64,000 nt of DNA from an uncultured Bacteroidales bacterium (GCA_900318955.1 ONMJ01000003.1:1-64000); one strand, 5' to 3'. Positions 34,149-43,454 are shown, counted from the first letter of the stretch. A program made the numbers and translations. The notes: generated by a model from the letters alone, not told the origin.

Positions 34149-35324
34149 GAAGATTATAGCCACAATCAGATAGAGAATGAAGCCGTGAGCCTTGAGACGG
34201 CTGCTTGCTATCGTCGAGATCGCCTGCTCTATCCCGTCGGAAGAGACGATTCTCTCCGTTTCTTCTTCGGAAGGATAGCGGGATAATTCATACTTTTTGA
34301 CAATCAAGCCATTATCCAAGAAAGTAAGGCCGCCATTACTTCGGTTGAGAGTAATCAGACTCTTATAATCTGAGACATAGGAGTGCTCGGAAAGATACTC
34401 GGGTACATTCCTGTCGGTGGAAAGGATTATAGGTGTCGCGCCTGCAGCAAAGAGATTCTCAACGAGAGAGGAGACATTTCTCCAATCTTCCGCACTCATC
34501 TTCGATGAATCATATACCGAAACAATACCTACGTCGCCGCGGGTAGCGAGCCTGTCCTGATACTCTTCACGGGAATCTCTGAATGAAAGCACGGGGGCAT
34601 TCTCCTCAAGCTTCATGGAATTGCGTTTCAGGGTATCAAGTCCGACATAGGTCCAACTTGTATCCGGAGTATAGCCGTCCCGGAAAACAGCGGTCTGAGA
34701 GCCTCTTTTATAGACAGGGGCGATTATCTGAGACTCGTCTACTTTATATTCATCATCAGATGAGTAAAGCTCGTTACCGGGAGCAAACGCGGTGAAATCG
34801 AGAGTAGGATTATGTGTAAGATTATAATAAGCCGCAATTAAGAATGAGGTCAGAATGCACCAGAAGGCTATTTTCTTTCTTGATGAAGCTTCAGCAAAGC
34901 CCCTTGTCGGGACAAAAGAGAGAACTGCGAGAACAAGAAGAACTATGTTTTTAAGGAAACTCTGAAGGTGGGTAAGATGGATTGCCTCTCCAAAGCAACC
35001 GCAGTCCATCTCGGGATTGATAAGGAGAAAGATAAAGGTAATGATTGTGAAGATGCCGAGGAGAATCCATGTAAGGATGGCAACTATCATTTTATAGACG
35101 CCGCAAACAAGGGCGGCCCCAAGACAAGACTCGATAAGAGAAAGTGCTACTCCAAGAGCCTTGGCAAAGCCGAGAGATACTCCAATATGGGCAAGCCTGA
35201 AGTATTCGGTAACGATGAGCCCCGTGCCGACCGGATCATTGAGTTTAAGAAGACCGGAGACAAGGAAGACCACTCCGAGAAGGAAAGCCGCTATCCCACG
35301 TATCGACAGATGGAACTTATTCAT
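34143..35324 (-). CDS. DoxX/BT_3928-like membrane protein with a thioredoxin-like C-terminal region
   Basis: 393 residues. Four N-terminal membrane segments (about 8-140) contain FLVSGLLKLNDPVGTG, the DoxX/MauE pattern, and a C-G-C-F-G motif near residue 111 that could be redox active. A fifth segment near 155-165 leads to an outside domain with a thioredoxin-like core (VGIVSVYDSSKMSAEDW, PIILSTDRNVPEYL) that lacks a C-x-x-C, and a last hydrophobic tail. The role may be thiol or quinone redox chemistry in the envelope (inference). The ATG overlaps the tmk stop (ATGA). Confidence 0.75.
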   Translation of the reverse strand: MNKFHLSIRGIAAFLLGVVFLVSGLLKLNDPVGTGLIVTEYFRLAHIGVSLGFAKALGVALSLIESCLGAALVCGVYKMIVAILTWILLGIFTIITFIFLLINPEMDCGCFGEAIHLTHLQSFLKNIVLLVLAVLSFVPTRGFAEASSRKKIAFWCILTSFLIAAYYNLTHNPTLDFTAFAPGNELYSSDDEYKVDESQIIAPVYKRGSQTAVFRDGYTPDTSWTYVGLDTLKRNSMKLEENAPVLSFRDSREEYQDRLATRGDVGIVSVYDSSKMSAEDWRNVSSLVENLFAAGATPIILSTDRNVPEYLSEHSYVSDYKSLITLNRSNGGLTFLDNGLIVKKYELSRYPSEEETERIVSSDGIEQAISTIASSRLKAHGFILYLIVAIIFL

Positions 35325-35998
35325 AGCGCTTTGTCAACTGTTTGCCTGATTTTTTCAGCGATTTCATCAGGAGGAAGCATCCGTCCTTCAGAATCAGAAC
35401 AGTCGATCCGGATGAACTTCGGATCGAGGGAAGCCTGCCTCTCATAGACGCTCTTTACCTTTTTCTGGAACTCCAGATCGGATTCATGGATATCCTTTGA
35501 ACCCTCGAGGTAGTCGCGGTCATGCCCATTTCTGACGGAGGAGAGTTTCTGCTCGACAAAGCCGATAGGGACATCGAGATAGATATTGAGATCCGGCCTC
35601 GGAAGGTCGAATTCCCCGAATTCGGTATTAAGAATCCACTCTCTAAGCTGTTCCATCTCATCGGGATTGGACAGTTTCGCGCACTGGTAGGCGATATTGG
35701 AATAGACATACCTGTCCAAAAGGACCGTAGCTCCATCATTGAGGGCCTTTTTCAACTGCGGGGCCGCCCCGTGACGGTCTTCGGCAAAAAGGAGGGCAAC
35801 GAGCTGGGGATGTACCCTGTCATTACCACCGAAATCCCCGCGAAGGAACTTTGAGATAAGCTCTCCGTACACGGGAGCATCATATCGCGGGAAATGGATA
35901 TATTCCATCTTCTCGCACCTGGTCTTGAGATATTCCTTAAGTCTGGACACCTGTGTGGACTTCCCCGCCCCGTCAAGACCTTCCAAAACTACCAGCAT
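35321..35998 (-). CDS. tmk: Thymidylate kinase
   Basis: 225 residues. P-loop GLDGAGKST (7-15), a DRYVYSNIAYQ motif that binds dTMP, and a LID region near KLSSVRNGHDRDYLEG. The enzyme makes dTDP from dTMP. Its stop overlaps the start of the DoxX-like gene by four bases. It diverges from folP, and the two -7 boxes lie side by side at 36019-36036. Confidence 0.94.
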   Translation of the reverse strand: MLVVLEGLDGAGKSTQVSRLKEYLKTRCEKMEYIHFPRYDAPVYGELISKFLRGDFGGNDRVHPQLVALLFAEDRHGAAPQLKKALNDGATVLLDRYVYSNIAYQCAKLSNPDEMEQLREWILNTEFGEFDLPRPDLNIYLDVPIGFVEQKLSSVRNGHDRDYLEGSKDIHESDLEFQKKVKSVYERQASLDPKFIRIDCSDSEGRMLPPDEIAEKIRQTVDKAL

Positions 35999-36018
35999 AA
36001 TTAATATTGATTATTCTG

Positions 36019-36036
36019 CAAATATAACTATTTTTG
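36019..36036. promoter_or_regulatory. Back-to-back -7 boxes for tmk (minus) and folP (plus)
   Basis: Minus-strand TATATTTG at 36026-36019 and plus-strand TATTTTTG at 36029-36036 are 2 nt apart. Clear -33 boxes were not found. Two polymerases could not occupy both at once. The folP ATG at 36045 lies only 8 nt behind its -7 box, so its leader would be a few bases at most. Confidence 0.5.
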
Positions 36037-36044
36037 CGACAGCA

Positions 36045-36866
36045 ATGAACAAGAACCGCCAAATACAAATAATGGGAATCGTGAATCTCACGCCCGATTC
36101 TTTCTTCTCCAATAGCAGGATGCTGCCAAAGGAGGAAGGCGATATCTCACTTGTGATAGAGAGAATAGGTTCCATGATAGATGACGGGGCAGATATTATC
36201 GATTTCGGTGCTGTCTCGACAAGGCCCGGTGCGTCTCTTGTCGATGAAAAACAGGAGTGGGAAAGGCTGAGTGCAGTTTTAAAGGCAGCAAGGGAATCTT
36301 TCCCTAAGACAACTTTCTCAATCGACACAACTTCTTCGACTATTGTCAGGAAAGCATATGAAGCTATCGGGCCATTCATAATCAATGATATCTCCGCCGG
36401 CGAGGATGATCCCAAGATGCTTCCCCTTGCAGGAAACTTGTCCCTTCCCTACGTCGCAATGCATAAGAGGGGCAATCCTCAGACCATGGGATCAATGACT
36501 GATTATGAAGATGTTACCAAATCTGTATACTCGTATTTCGAAGACTTTTCCTTGAAGGCTGAGCTCTTTGGCATTAAGGACTGGATTCTCGATCCGGGAT
36601 TCGGGTTCGCCAAGACTGTCCCCCAGTGCTATGAACTTCTTTCAAATCTAGAGAGATTCCGGTCCTTCGGCCGGAAAGTGCTTGTCGGTGTCTCCAGGAA
36701 AAGAATGGTAACCCAGCCTCTTGGAATCACTCCCGAAGAAGCTCTCGAAGGCACTCAGGTGCTGAATTTCGCCGCACTTGAAAGAGGGGCGGACATCCTC
36801 AGGGTCCATGATGTCAAGGAAGCCGTCAGGACTGTATCCCTATATCGTCAATTCTTCTCTATATAG
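36045..36866 (+). CDS. folP: Dihydropteroate synthase
   Basis: 273 residues from the ATG at 36045. The family motifs are IMGIVNLTPDSFF near the start (normally ends in S-D-G, here S-N-S), DIIDFGAVSTRPGA, FSIDTTSS, INDISAGEDDP and LDPGFGFAKT. It joins p-aminobenzoate to the pterin in folate synthesis and is the target of sulfonamides. The 3' end overlaps the convergent DivIC/FtsB gene by 19 nt. Confidence 0.94.
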   Translation: MNKNRQIQIMGIVNLTPDSFFSNSRMLPKEEGDISLVIERIGSMIDDGADIIDFGAVSTRPGASLVDEKQEWERLSAVLKAARESFPKTTFSIDTTSSTIVRKAYEAIGPFIINDISAGEDDPKMLPLAGNLSLPYVAMHKRGNPQTMGSMTDYEDVTKSVYSYFEDFSLKAELFGIKDWILDPGFGFAKTVPQCYELLSNLERFRSFGRKVLVGVSRKRMVTQPLGITPEEALEGTQVLNFAALERGADILRVHDVKEAVRTVSLYRQFFSI

Positions 36867-37162
36867 ACGTCATCGCCGGGAGAAGCGAAATGAAACTCCT
36901 CGCGTGCGAATTTCTCAAGGGAATCTTTGTTTGTTGTCAGCAGATCTATTTCCTTATCCATTGCCTTGATCTCGGACTCGTAATTCTCAATCTGCCTTTT
37001 CTGACGGGCAGACTCATACTTTGCCCTCCCCCAGTTCAGAAGACCGCCACGGCTGAAAGTAACAATGACAAGGAAAATCGCCGTCGCTACAACCGCAAAC
37101 TTGGAGAATGAATGGTGGTCATCATTCCAGAAGATGTTCTTTTTTCTATTATTGGACGCCAT
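36848..37162 (-). CDS. FtsB/DivIC-type septum formation initiator
   Basis: 104 residues: a cytoplasmic N-terminus, one membrane segment (about 22-38, FAVVATAIFLVIVTF), then a coiled coil (RQKRQIENYESEIKAMDKEIDLLTTNK) and the short end DSLEKFAREEFHFASPGDDVYI typical of the family. It takes part in assembling the division complex. Its last 19 nt overlap the folP end on the other strand. Confidence 0.88.
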   Translation of the reverse strand: MASNNRKKNIFWNDDHHSFSKFAVVATAIFLVIVTFSRGGLLNWGRAKYESARQKRQIENYESEIKAMDKEIDLLTTNKDSLEKFAREEFHFASPGDDVYIEKN

Positions 37163-37242
37163 TTTCGGGGAAAGACTATGGTTATTGACGGACGAATTTA
37201 GTAAATTTGCAGATAACGAGAAAATTTAAATCAAAAAATATT

Positions 37243-38169
37243 ATGAAACCTACACTCTTAGTACTCGCGGCAGGAATGGGCAGCCGCTATGGTGGACTCA
37301 AACAGATGGATGGACTCGGCCCTTCCGGTGAGACTATTATAGATTATTCGATTTATGACGCCGTTAAGGCCGGATTCGGCAAGGTCGTCTATATCGTCAG
37401 AGAATATTTCAAAGAGCAGATGGAGGAGCTTGTAAAGAAGAAATATCAGTCTGTCAAGACCATCGACGGGGAGCCTCTCGAGTTTGTTTTCGTCACCCAG
37501 GAGCTAGACAAGATTCCTTCCCGTTTCGCTCTCAACCCTGAAAGGCAGAAGCCCTGGGGCACAGCCCACGCCGTCCTTATGGCAAAAGACGTCATCCATG
37601 AGCCCTTCGCTGTAATCAACGGCGACGACTTCTACGGAAGAGACTCTTTCCGCATTATCGGCGACTGGTGCCGCGCTCATGAAAACACCGAGGGCCAATT
37701 CGCCATTGTCGGCTTCCAGCTCGACCATACCCTTTCAGAATCCGGTGGCGTTTCCCGCGGTATCTGCTATTATGATTCTGATATGAATCTTGAAGGCATC
37801 GCCGAGCATCTCAATATCCTTGTCGAGGAAGACGGAGCCGTTTGGGGAGACAACACTGTCACCGGAGAACGCGTTATCCTGGACGCCAAGGCACTCTGCT
37901 CAATGAATATGTGGGGATTCACCCCCGATTATTTCGAAAAGAGCTATGCTATTTTCGAGAAATTCCTCGAAGAATACTCCTCTGAGCTCAAGAAAGAGTT
38001 CTATATCCCTTATGCCGTCGATCATCTGATCAAAGACGGAGACACTTGCACCGTGCTTTCAACGCCTTCACACTGGTTCGGCGTCACCTTCAAGGAAGAC
38101 CGCCCTTCGGTAGTAGCCAAATTCGCCGAACTGGTCGAGCAGGGCATTTATCCTACTCCCCTTTATTAA
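37243..38169 (+). CDS. Sugar-phosphate nucleotidyltransferase
   Basis: 308 residues from the ATG at 37243 (MKPTLLVLAAGMGSRYGGLKQ). The N-terminal AAGMGSRYGGLKQ is the nucleotide-binding signature of the NTP_transferase fold, followed by INGDDFYGRD (metal-binding D). The sugar and nucleotide cannot be told from the sequence. A TAAATTTG -7 box is at 37202-37209. The CPBP protease gene starts 2 nt after its stop, and the gene lies close to the AmgK/MurU-like pair. Confidence 0.85.
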   Translation: MKPTLLVLAAGMGSRYGGLKQMDGLGPSGETIIDYSIYDAVKAGFGKVVYIVREYFKEQMEELVKKKYQSVKTIDGEPLEFVFVTQELDKIPSRFALNPERQKPWGTAHAVLMAKDVIHEPFAVINGDDFYGRDSFRIIGDWCRAHENTEGQFAIVGFQLDHTLSESGGVSRGICYYDSDMNLEGIAEHLNILVEEDGAVWGDNTVTGERVILDAKALCSMNMWGFTPDYFEKSYAIFEKFLEEYSSELKKEFYIPYAVDHLIKDGDTCTVLSTPSHWFGVTFKEDRPSVVAKFAELVEQGIYPTPLY

Positions 38170-38171
38170 TC

Positions 38172-39119
38172 ATGTCATTTTTCAGACCAAAGGGCGCCCC
38201 GCGGCGCAACTATGACCTCTATAAGGGTTATTCATATTATACTCCCGGCGTCAAGGGAATGTTTGCCCTTTTGGGCATGCTCCTTATAGGAATGCTCCTC
38301 GGAGCTATCGTCACCATGATTCTCATGCCCATCCTCGGGCAGAAAGCGTTCATGGCTTACGGCAATCTGGTTATCTACCCTCTCCAGTTCGTTCCCGCCA
38401 TGATCTACGCTTCTGTAAAGAGCAAGAGGAACGCCCTCTTTGAGGATGGATGGAAATTGAACAGCCGTAATTTCGGGAAATGGTCTCCCCTTTCGCTTGT
38501 CGCTATAGTCATCATAATGACCCTGGCGCTTGCTTTTGCTTCCGATATTGTCAATTATGCCAACTACAAGCTTACGACAAGGACTCCGGGGATGGCCCGT
38601 TTCTACGATATGATCTCCGAGGCGATGAAGAGTATGACAGGCGGTCCTGTATGGGCTTCCATCCTTCTCGTCGGGATCATGGCCCCGGTATTCGAGGAAT
38701 GGCTATGCCGCGGAGAAGTTCTCCGCGGACTGCTCCGGAAAGTGAAACCGGTATGGGCAATAGTGATCTCTGCTCTTTTCTTTGCCGCTATCCACGGCAA
38801 TCCCTGGCAGGCCCTCAACGCTTTCCTGATCGGATGCGTTCTCGGCTATGTCTACTATAAGACAGGATCCCTGATTCTCACGATGATAATCCATGCTACC
38901 AATAACACCGCAGCCGTCGTCCTCGCCAACATCGATTCGCTCAAGGATGTCGACTATTTCATTGATATCATGGATAAGACCACCTACGGGATCTTCATTC
39001 TCATTTCACTGGTGATTGTAGCCGCCGCCCTGATGGTCTTCAAGGGCATTCCCCTTCGTTATCCGAAAGGCGGCAATATAGACCCCGAAGAGAGTATCGA
39101 GGTTCTTCCCGAGGCATAG
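38172..39119 (+). CDS. CPBP family intramembrane metalloprotease
   Basis: 315 residues from the ATG at 38172, 2 nt after the nucleotidyltransferase gene; a longer reading would overlap it heavily. About eight membrane segments. The CPBP/Abi motifs are present: APVFEEWLCRG (E-E-x3-R), FFAAIHGNPWQ (F-x3-H) and MIIHATNNTAA (H-x3-N). The family cleaves within membranes, for example prenyl-processing or regulated proteolysis; no substrate is evident. A terminator follows. Confidence 0.9.
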   Translation: MSFFRPKGAPRRNYDLYKGYSYYTPGVKGMFALLGMLLIGMLLGAIVTMILMPILGQKAFMAYGNLVIYPLQFVPAMIYASVKSKRNALFEDGWKLNSRNFGKWSPLSLVAIVIIMTLALAFASDIVNYANYKLTTRTPGMARFYDMISEAMKSMTGGPVWASILLVGIMAPVFEEWLCRGEVLRGLLRKVKPVWAIVISALFFAAIHGNPWQALNAFLIGCVLGYVYYKTGSLILTMIIHATNNTAAVVLANIDSLKDVDYFIDIMDKTTYGIFILISLVIVAAALMVFKGIPLRYPKGGNIDPEESIEVLPEA

Positions 39120-39128
39120 AACTACCGA

Positions 39129-39162
39129 AAGAGGTCGACTGATGGGTCGGCCTCTTCTTTTT
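39129..39162 (+). terminator. Terminator behind the CPBP gene
   Basis: Arms 39129-39139 and 39146-39156 pair over 11 bp (one G-U), then CTTTTTT. It separates this unit from the convergent MurU-like/PrdX gene. Confidence 0.8.
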
Positions 39163-39181
39163 GGTGCGCCAGAAAGCCAGG

Positions 39182-40444
39182 CTATATCACTATGGGACTG
39201 TGGGCGGTCGAAGGGAGATAACGGTTGAGAAGATCGGATGTCGAAAGGCGGATAAAGCCAAAAGGTGTTCCGTCTGTGCAAGAGAAAGACTCTGAATCGG
39301 CAATGGAGCGATCAATGACCAGCTGGACTTTCCCTTCCGGATCGTTCAGAAGACTGAGAATAGTGGTCGCTCCGTGTGGGGTCCCCAGCATGGAAAGAAG
39401 TAGTTCCTCGGATGCGAATGATACTCGGGGTATCTCGAGAGCCGAACAGAAGTCCCTAGTCACGAAAGGTTTATCTCCTTCTGTCACATAGAGCCAGAAC
39501 CTTGTCTGCTGACGGTTGGTCAAAAAGACAGTCTTGACAACCCCAGCCCCGAGGGCTTTTCCTATAGGGACGCAAGCCTCCATAGTCGTTCCATCACCTG
39601 TATCTACCCTGCTAAAAGGAATCCCGAGAGAAGAGAGCCTCTCAAAAATAAGCTTTTTCGTCTCTGAATCAAATGTTTCCGGAGGTGTAGTCATAACCGG
39701 CGATACATAGAATTCAATCTCGCCTGCTAGAGTCTCAGCCTCCGAGAGGGAATCAAATTTACCGACATCTACCATTTTCAGATCCCCAGGCACATAACCG
39801 TAAATAGGGTATTTGTCGCAGACGGAAAGATAGAAATCGACTATCGGGAACCGTTCGGGACAGCCCATCGAGTCAAAAACGTCAAATATCTTCGGAGAGA
39901 AATAATGAATCCCGGAGAATGCCAGTTTGCGGCAGGCGCTGACGTCAAGGTCTTTATAGGGAGAGCGGACCTCTCCCGTTTCTATGTTTGTCCACCCGAC
40001 AAGCCTCATACTCTCATCGAATAGAAAATAACGCTTTGTCTTTCTGTCGCTTACAACAATAGTTGAGAGGGCATCTTCCCTGGCTGCAGAAATAAGCGAG
40101 CGAAGATTTATATTGGAAATAATGTCGACATTATGGACAAGGAAAGGGGATCCCTCAAGGAAAGGACGGGCATGGCGGACCCCACCTCCTGTTTCCCGGA
40201 GAAGGTCTCTCTCGTCAGAGATGTGTACCGAAACACCAAAATCATTGACTGATAGATACTTCTCAATCTGATCGGCGAAGTGATGGACATTGACTGTAAT
40301 GTCGTCGAAACCCTCCGACTTCAGTTTCTCAATCACATGCGCAAGGAGCGGCTTCCCCAGAACGGGCACAAGGGCTTTTGGCATCGTATCGGTAAGGGGC
40401 TTAAGCCTTGTCCCCATCCCCGCCGCAAAAACGAGAGCCTTCAT
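39182..40444 (-). CDS. MurU-like nucleotidyltransferase fused to a PrdX/YbaK-type tRNA deacylase domain
   Basis: 420 residues in one frame. Residues 1-240 are a MurU/GlmU-type nucleotidyltransferase: FAAGMGTRLKPLTDTMPKALVPV, ETGGGVRHA, HNVDI and DVGKFDSL. Residues about 255-412 match the YbaK/ProX fold, PrdX branch: a TMEAC segment, K304-T-V-F-L-T-N-R (the catalytic Lys position), WLYVTEGDKPF, IPRVSFASEELLLSMLG and IDRSIADSE. PrdX-type proteins hydrolyse Ala-tRNA(Pro). MurU makes UDP-MurNAc from MurNAc-1-phosphate in peptidoglycan recycling; its usual partner AmgK is the gene just upstream (2-nt gap). The deacylase domain is an unusual addition and fits a cell whose ProRS lacks editing. Confidence 0.85.
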   Translation of the reverse strand: MKALVFAAGMGTRLKPLTDTMPKALVPVLGKPLLAHVIEKLKSEGFDDITVNVHHFADQIEKYLSVNDFGVSVHISDERDLLRETGGGVRHARPFLEGSPFLVHNVDIISNINLRSLISAAREDALSTIVVSDRKTKRYFLFDESMRLVGWTNIETGEVRSPYKDLDVSACRKLAFSGIHYFSPKIFDVFDSMGCPERFPIVDFYLSVCDKYPIYGYVPGDLKMVDVGKFDSLSEAETLAGEIEFYVSPVMTTPPETFDSETKKLIFERLSSLGIPFSRVDTGDGTTMEACVPIGKALGAGVVKTVFLTNRQQTRFWLYVTEGDKPFVTRDFCSALEIPRVSFASEELLLSMLGTPHGATTILSLLNDPEGKVQLVIDRSIADSESFSCTDGTPFGFIRLSTSDLLNRYLPSTAHSPIVI

Positions 40445-40446
40445 TC

Positions 40447-41868
40447 CTACATTATCTTTTCGATATCGAGCTCCCTGTGGGTAATCGTGATCTTGACGTC
40501 GAATTTACCCGAAAGATGCTTTGCAAGGTGCTCGGCGCAATAGACAGAACGGTGCTGTCCGCCAGTACAGCCGAAGCATACCTGAAGATGGGTGAACTTC
40601 CTCTCTATGAAGCGCTTGACATGAGCGTCAACAAGCTTATACACACTGTCCAGGAAAGTAATGACCTCCCCGTCATCCTCCAGGAACTTGATGACTTCAG
40701 GGTCATTGCCGTTGAACTGGCGATAGTGCTCATACTTACCAGGGTTGTTGACAGAACGGCAGTCGAACACATAGCCGCCTCCGTTACCGGTATTGTCGAC
40801 CGGAATGCCTTTCTTGTATGCGAAGCTGTAGATATGGACCTCAAGACGCTTATCCTCAGCTATTTCATTGAACTGAGGCATCATCGTCAGCTTAGTGAGA
40901 ATTGCATTGAGATAAGGGTACCTGTCGAAAGGAGTTTCGAGGAGACGACGGAGATTCCCGAGCGCATAAGGAACACTGGCAAGGAAATGGGGTTTCTTCT
41001 CAAAATAACCCCTGAATCCATACGCGCCTAGCACCTGAAGGCTTCTGAACAGAACGAACAGACGAAGACGCTCCCTGAAATGAGCTTCATCGACGGGCAT
41101 GAAACTCTTCAGGGACCTCAGGTAGGTCCTGATTAGTTCCTGTTTCAGATCCTCCGGGTAGCGGGAACGTGCCTGCCAGATGAATGAGGCGACATCATAG
41201 TAAATCGGTCCCCTTCGGCCGCCCTGATAATCGATGAAATACGGTTCACCATCCTTTATCATGACATTGCGTGCCTGGAAATCGCGGTACATGAAGGTGT
41301 CGCCCATATCCTCAAGAAGGTCCGCCTTGAAAAGCTCGAAATCATCCTGCAACTGGACCTCATTGAAATCTAGGCCGGTCGCCTTGAGGAAGCAGTATTT
41401 GAAATAATTGAGATCGAAATCAATCATTCTCTCATCGAAGGCCTCCTGGGGATAGCAGACGCTCCAGTCTAGCCCCTCGGCTCCCCGGAACTGAATCTTC
41501 GGAAGCTGCTCGATAGTACGGCAGAGAAGATTGCATTCGTACGAACTGTAACTTCCGCTCTCCCTCCCCTGGGAAATCATCTTGTAGAGGATATTATCCC
41601 CGAGATCCTCCTGAATATAGCACATCCCATCATCGCTGACCGCAAGGACTTTAGGCACCCGGAGCCGCTTCTCCTTGAAATGGCGGCTTAAAGTGATAAA
41701 GGCCTTATTTTCCTCAAAACTGGTCCCTATCACCCCTATGATAGATATATCGCCTCCCTTCAGACGGAAATAACGGCGATTGCTTCCGGAGGAATTAATT
41801 TCCGTCCGTTCGGTAAGTTTCTGATGTGTATATGATTCAAAAAGAATCTGAAGATTGTCTTCTGCCAT
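40447..41868 (-). CDS. AmgK-like amino-sugar kinase fused to a RapZ C-terminal domain
   Basis: 473 residues from the ATG at 41868 (MAEDNLQILFESY). Residues about 1-325 are an aminoglycoside-phosphotransferase-fold kinase: YIQEDLGD, the catalytic loop YRDFQARNVMI and the metal-binding FIDYQGGRRGP. Residues about 350-473 match the RapZ C-terminal domain, with GGYVFDCRSVNNPG and GCTGGQHRSV. In enterobacteria that domain senses glucosamine-6-phosphate. Together with the MurU-like gene it forms an AmgK/MurU pair that would rescue MurNAc (and GlcNAc) from wall turnover; the RapZ domain could report amino-sugar levels (inference). A TAAATTTG box on the minus strand is at 41894-41887. Confidence 0.85.
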   Translation of the reverse strand: MAEDNLQILFESYTHQKLTERTEINSSGSNRRYFRLKGGDISIIGVIGTSFEENKAFITLSRHFKEKRLRVPKVLAVSDDGMCYIQEDLGDNILYKMISQGRESGSYSSYECNLLCRTIEQLPKIQFRGAEGLDWSVCYPQEAFDERMIDFDLNYFKYCFLKATGLDFNEVQLQDDFELFKADLLEDMGDTFMYRDFQARNVMIKDGEPYFIDYQGGRRGPIYYDVASFIWQARSRYPEDLKQELIRTYLRSLKSFMPVDEAHFRERLRLFVLFRSLQVLGAYGFRGYFEKKPHFLASVPYALGNLRRLLETPFDRYPYLNAILTKLTMMPQFNEIAEDKRLEVHIYSFAYKKGIPVDNTGNGGGYVFDCRSVNNPGKYEHYRQFNGNDPEVIKFLEDDGEVITFLDSVYKLVDAHVKRFIERKFTHLQVCFGCTGGQHRSVYCAEHLAKHLSGKFDVKITITHRELDIEKIM

Positions 41869-41945
41869 AATCTTATGTTTAACTTTCAAATTTACGAATT
41901 TGTCGGAGATTTTCACTATATTGGCCGAAATTTTAACAATCCATC

Positions 41946-43451
41946 ATGCCAAGCATCAACAACGCATATGTTTCGGACAAGTACCAGTACACAATGGGAA
42001 AATCCTTTTTCGACACCGGTCGAAAAGAAGAAATAGCTGTATTCAATCTCTTCTACCGCAAAGCCCCGGAGAACAACAACTGGGCTGTGGTCAGCGGCAC
42101 AGAGGAGGTTATCGAAATGGTACTCGCCCTAGGAAGCCAACCAGAGGACTTCTACGAGAAGTTCCTCCCGGGCGAGGAATACAAAGAATTCCGGAAATAC
42201 CTCTCTACCATGCACTTCACAGGCGATGTCTACGCCATGAGAGAGGGAGAAATAGTATTCCCGAACCAGCCTATCGTGACAGTGGTCGGACCAATCATCG
42301 AGGCGCAGGTACTCGAGACCCCGATGCTCTGCATCCTCAACCACCAGATGGCCGTTGCAACCAAGGCTTCGAGGGTATGCAGGGCTACGACCCACCCCGT
42401 CAGCGAATTCGGCTCAAGAAGAGCTCATGGTCCATGGGCGGCAGTCTATGGAGGGAAAGCCGCACAGATTGCAGGTTGCGGAAGTTCTTCCAATATCCTG
42501 ACAGGAGTTTTCAATAACGTTCCCTCAACGGGCACTATGGCCCATAGCTTCGTGACCTCATATGGCAGTTCTGTCGAAGGAGAACACAGAGCTTTCTGCG
42601 ATTACATCAAGACCCACCTCGGCGAGAATCTCATCCTCCTAATTGACACATACGACACACTCCGCTGCGGCGTGCTCAATGCCATCCGCTCTTTCAGGGA
42701 GAACGGCATTGACGATTCATACCCCGGCGGCTACGGTATCAGGCTCGATAGCGGAGACCTTGCTTATCTCTCCCAGGAGGTAAGAAGAATCCTCGATGAG
42801 CACGGGATGAAGAATTGCAAGATTTTCGCGACCAACGGTCTCGATGAATACCTGATTATAGACCTCGAGCGCCAGGGAGCGAAAATCGACAGCTACGGAG
42901 TGGGAGATGCTATCGCGACATCAAAAGCCGCACCTTGTTTCGGCAACGTCTATAAGCTCGTCCAAATCGGCTCCGAGCCTGTCCTCAAGCGCTCCGAGGA
43001 CAAGATCAAACTCATTAACCCCGGATTCCAGATTACATACCGGGTACTTACTTCTTCCGACAAGGCGACCTCCGAGGACGGAAAGATGCATAAATTTGAC
43101 GTCACCTGCCTAAGAGGCGACTCTCTTGAGAAGAAAATACTTGCAGGTGAACAGATTACCGTAAGGGATGAATATGAGAGCATGAAGAGCATGACTCTCA
43201 AAGCTGGCACATATTGTGCAAGACCTCTTCAGCTGAAGGTTATTTCAGAAGGGAAACGCTGCGCGGAAGGACATACCCTCCAAGAGAAAAAAGCATTCTT
43301 CAAGGACAATCTTTCCAGATTCAGCCCGGCTGAAAGGAGAATCATCAACCCGCACTATTACAAGGTCGATATCTCCGATGACCTTTACGACAAGAAGATG
43401 GAAATAATCTCCCTTGTAACAAAGGAAATTGAGAATTTTAAAATAGATTAG
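41946..43451 (+). CDS. pncB: Nicotinate phosphoribosyltransferase
   Basis: 501 residues. Family motifs: DKYQYTMGKSFFDTG, VFNLFYRKAPENN, EFGSRRAHGPWAA, GTMAHSFV (phosphate-binding region) and IRLDSGDLAYLS. It makes nicotinate mononucleotide for NAD salvage. The length fits the long bacterial type. It diverges from the AmgK-RapZ gene across 77 nt and is followed after 3 nt by the exported L7/L12-like gene. Confidence 0.93.
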   Translation: MPSINNAYVSDKYQYTMGKSFFDTGRKEEIAVFNLFYRKAPENNNWAVVSGTEEVIEMVLALGSQPEDFYEKFLPGEEYKEFRKYLSTMHFTGDVYAMREGEIVFPNQPIVTVVGPIIEAQVLETPMLCILNHQMAVATKASRVCRATTHPVSEFGSRRAHGPWAAVYGGKAAQIAGCGSSSNILTGVFNNVPSTGTMAHSFVTSYGSSVEGEHRAFCDYIKTHLGENLILLIDTYDTLRCGVLNAIRSFRENGIDDSYPGGYGIRLDSGDLAYLSQEVRRILDEHGMKNCKIFATNGLDEYLIIDLERQGAKIDSYGVGDAIATSKAAPCFGNVYKLVQIGSEPVLKRSEDKIKLINPGFQITYRVLTSSDKATSEDGKMHKFDVTCLRGDSLEKKILAGEQITVRDEYESMKSMTLKAGTYCARPLQLKVISEGKRCAEGHTLQEKKAFFKDNLSRFSPAERRIINPHYYKVDISDDLYDKKMEIISLVTKEIENFKID

Positions 43452-43454
43452 GCC

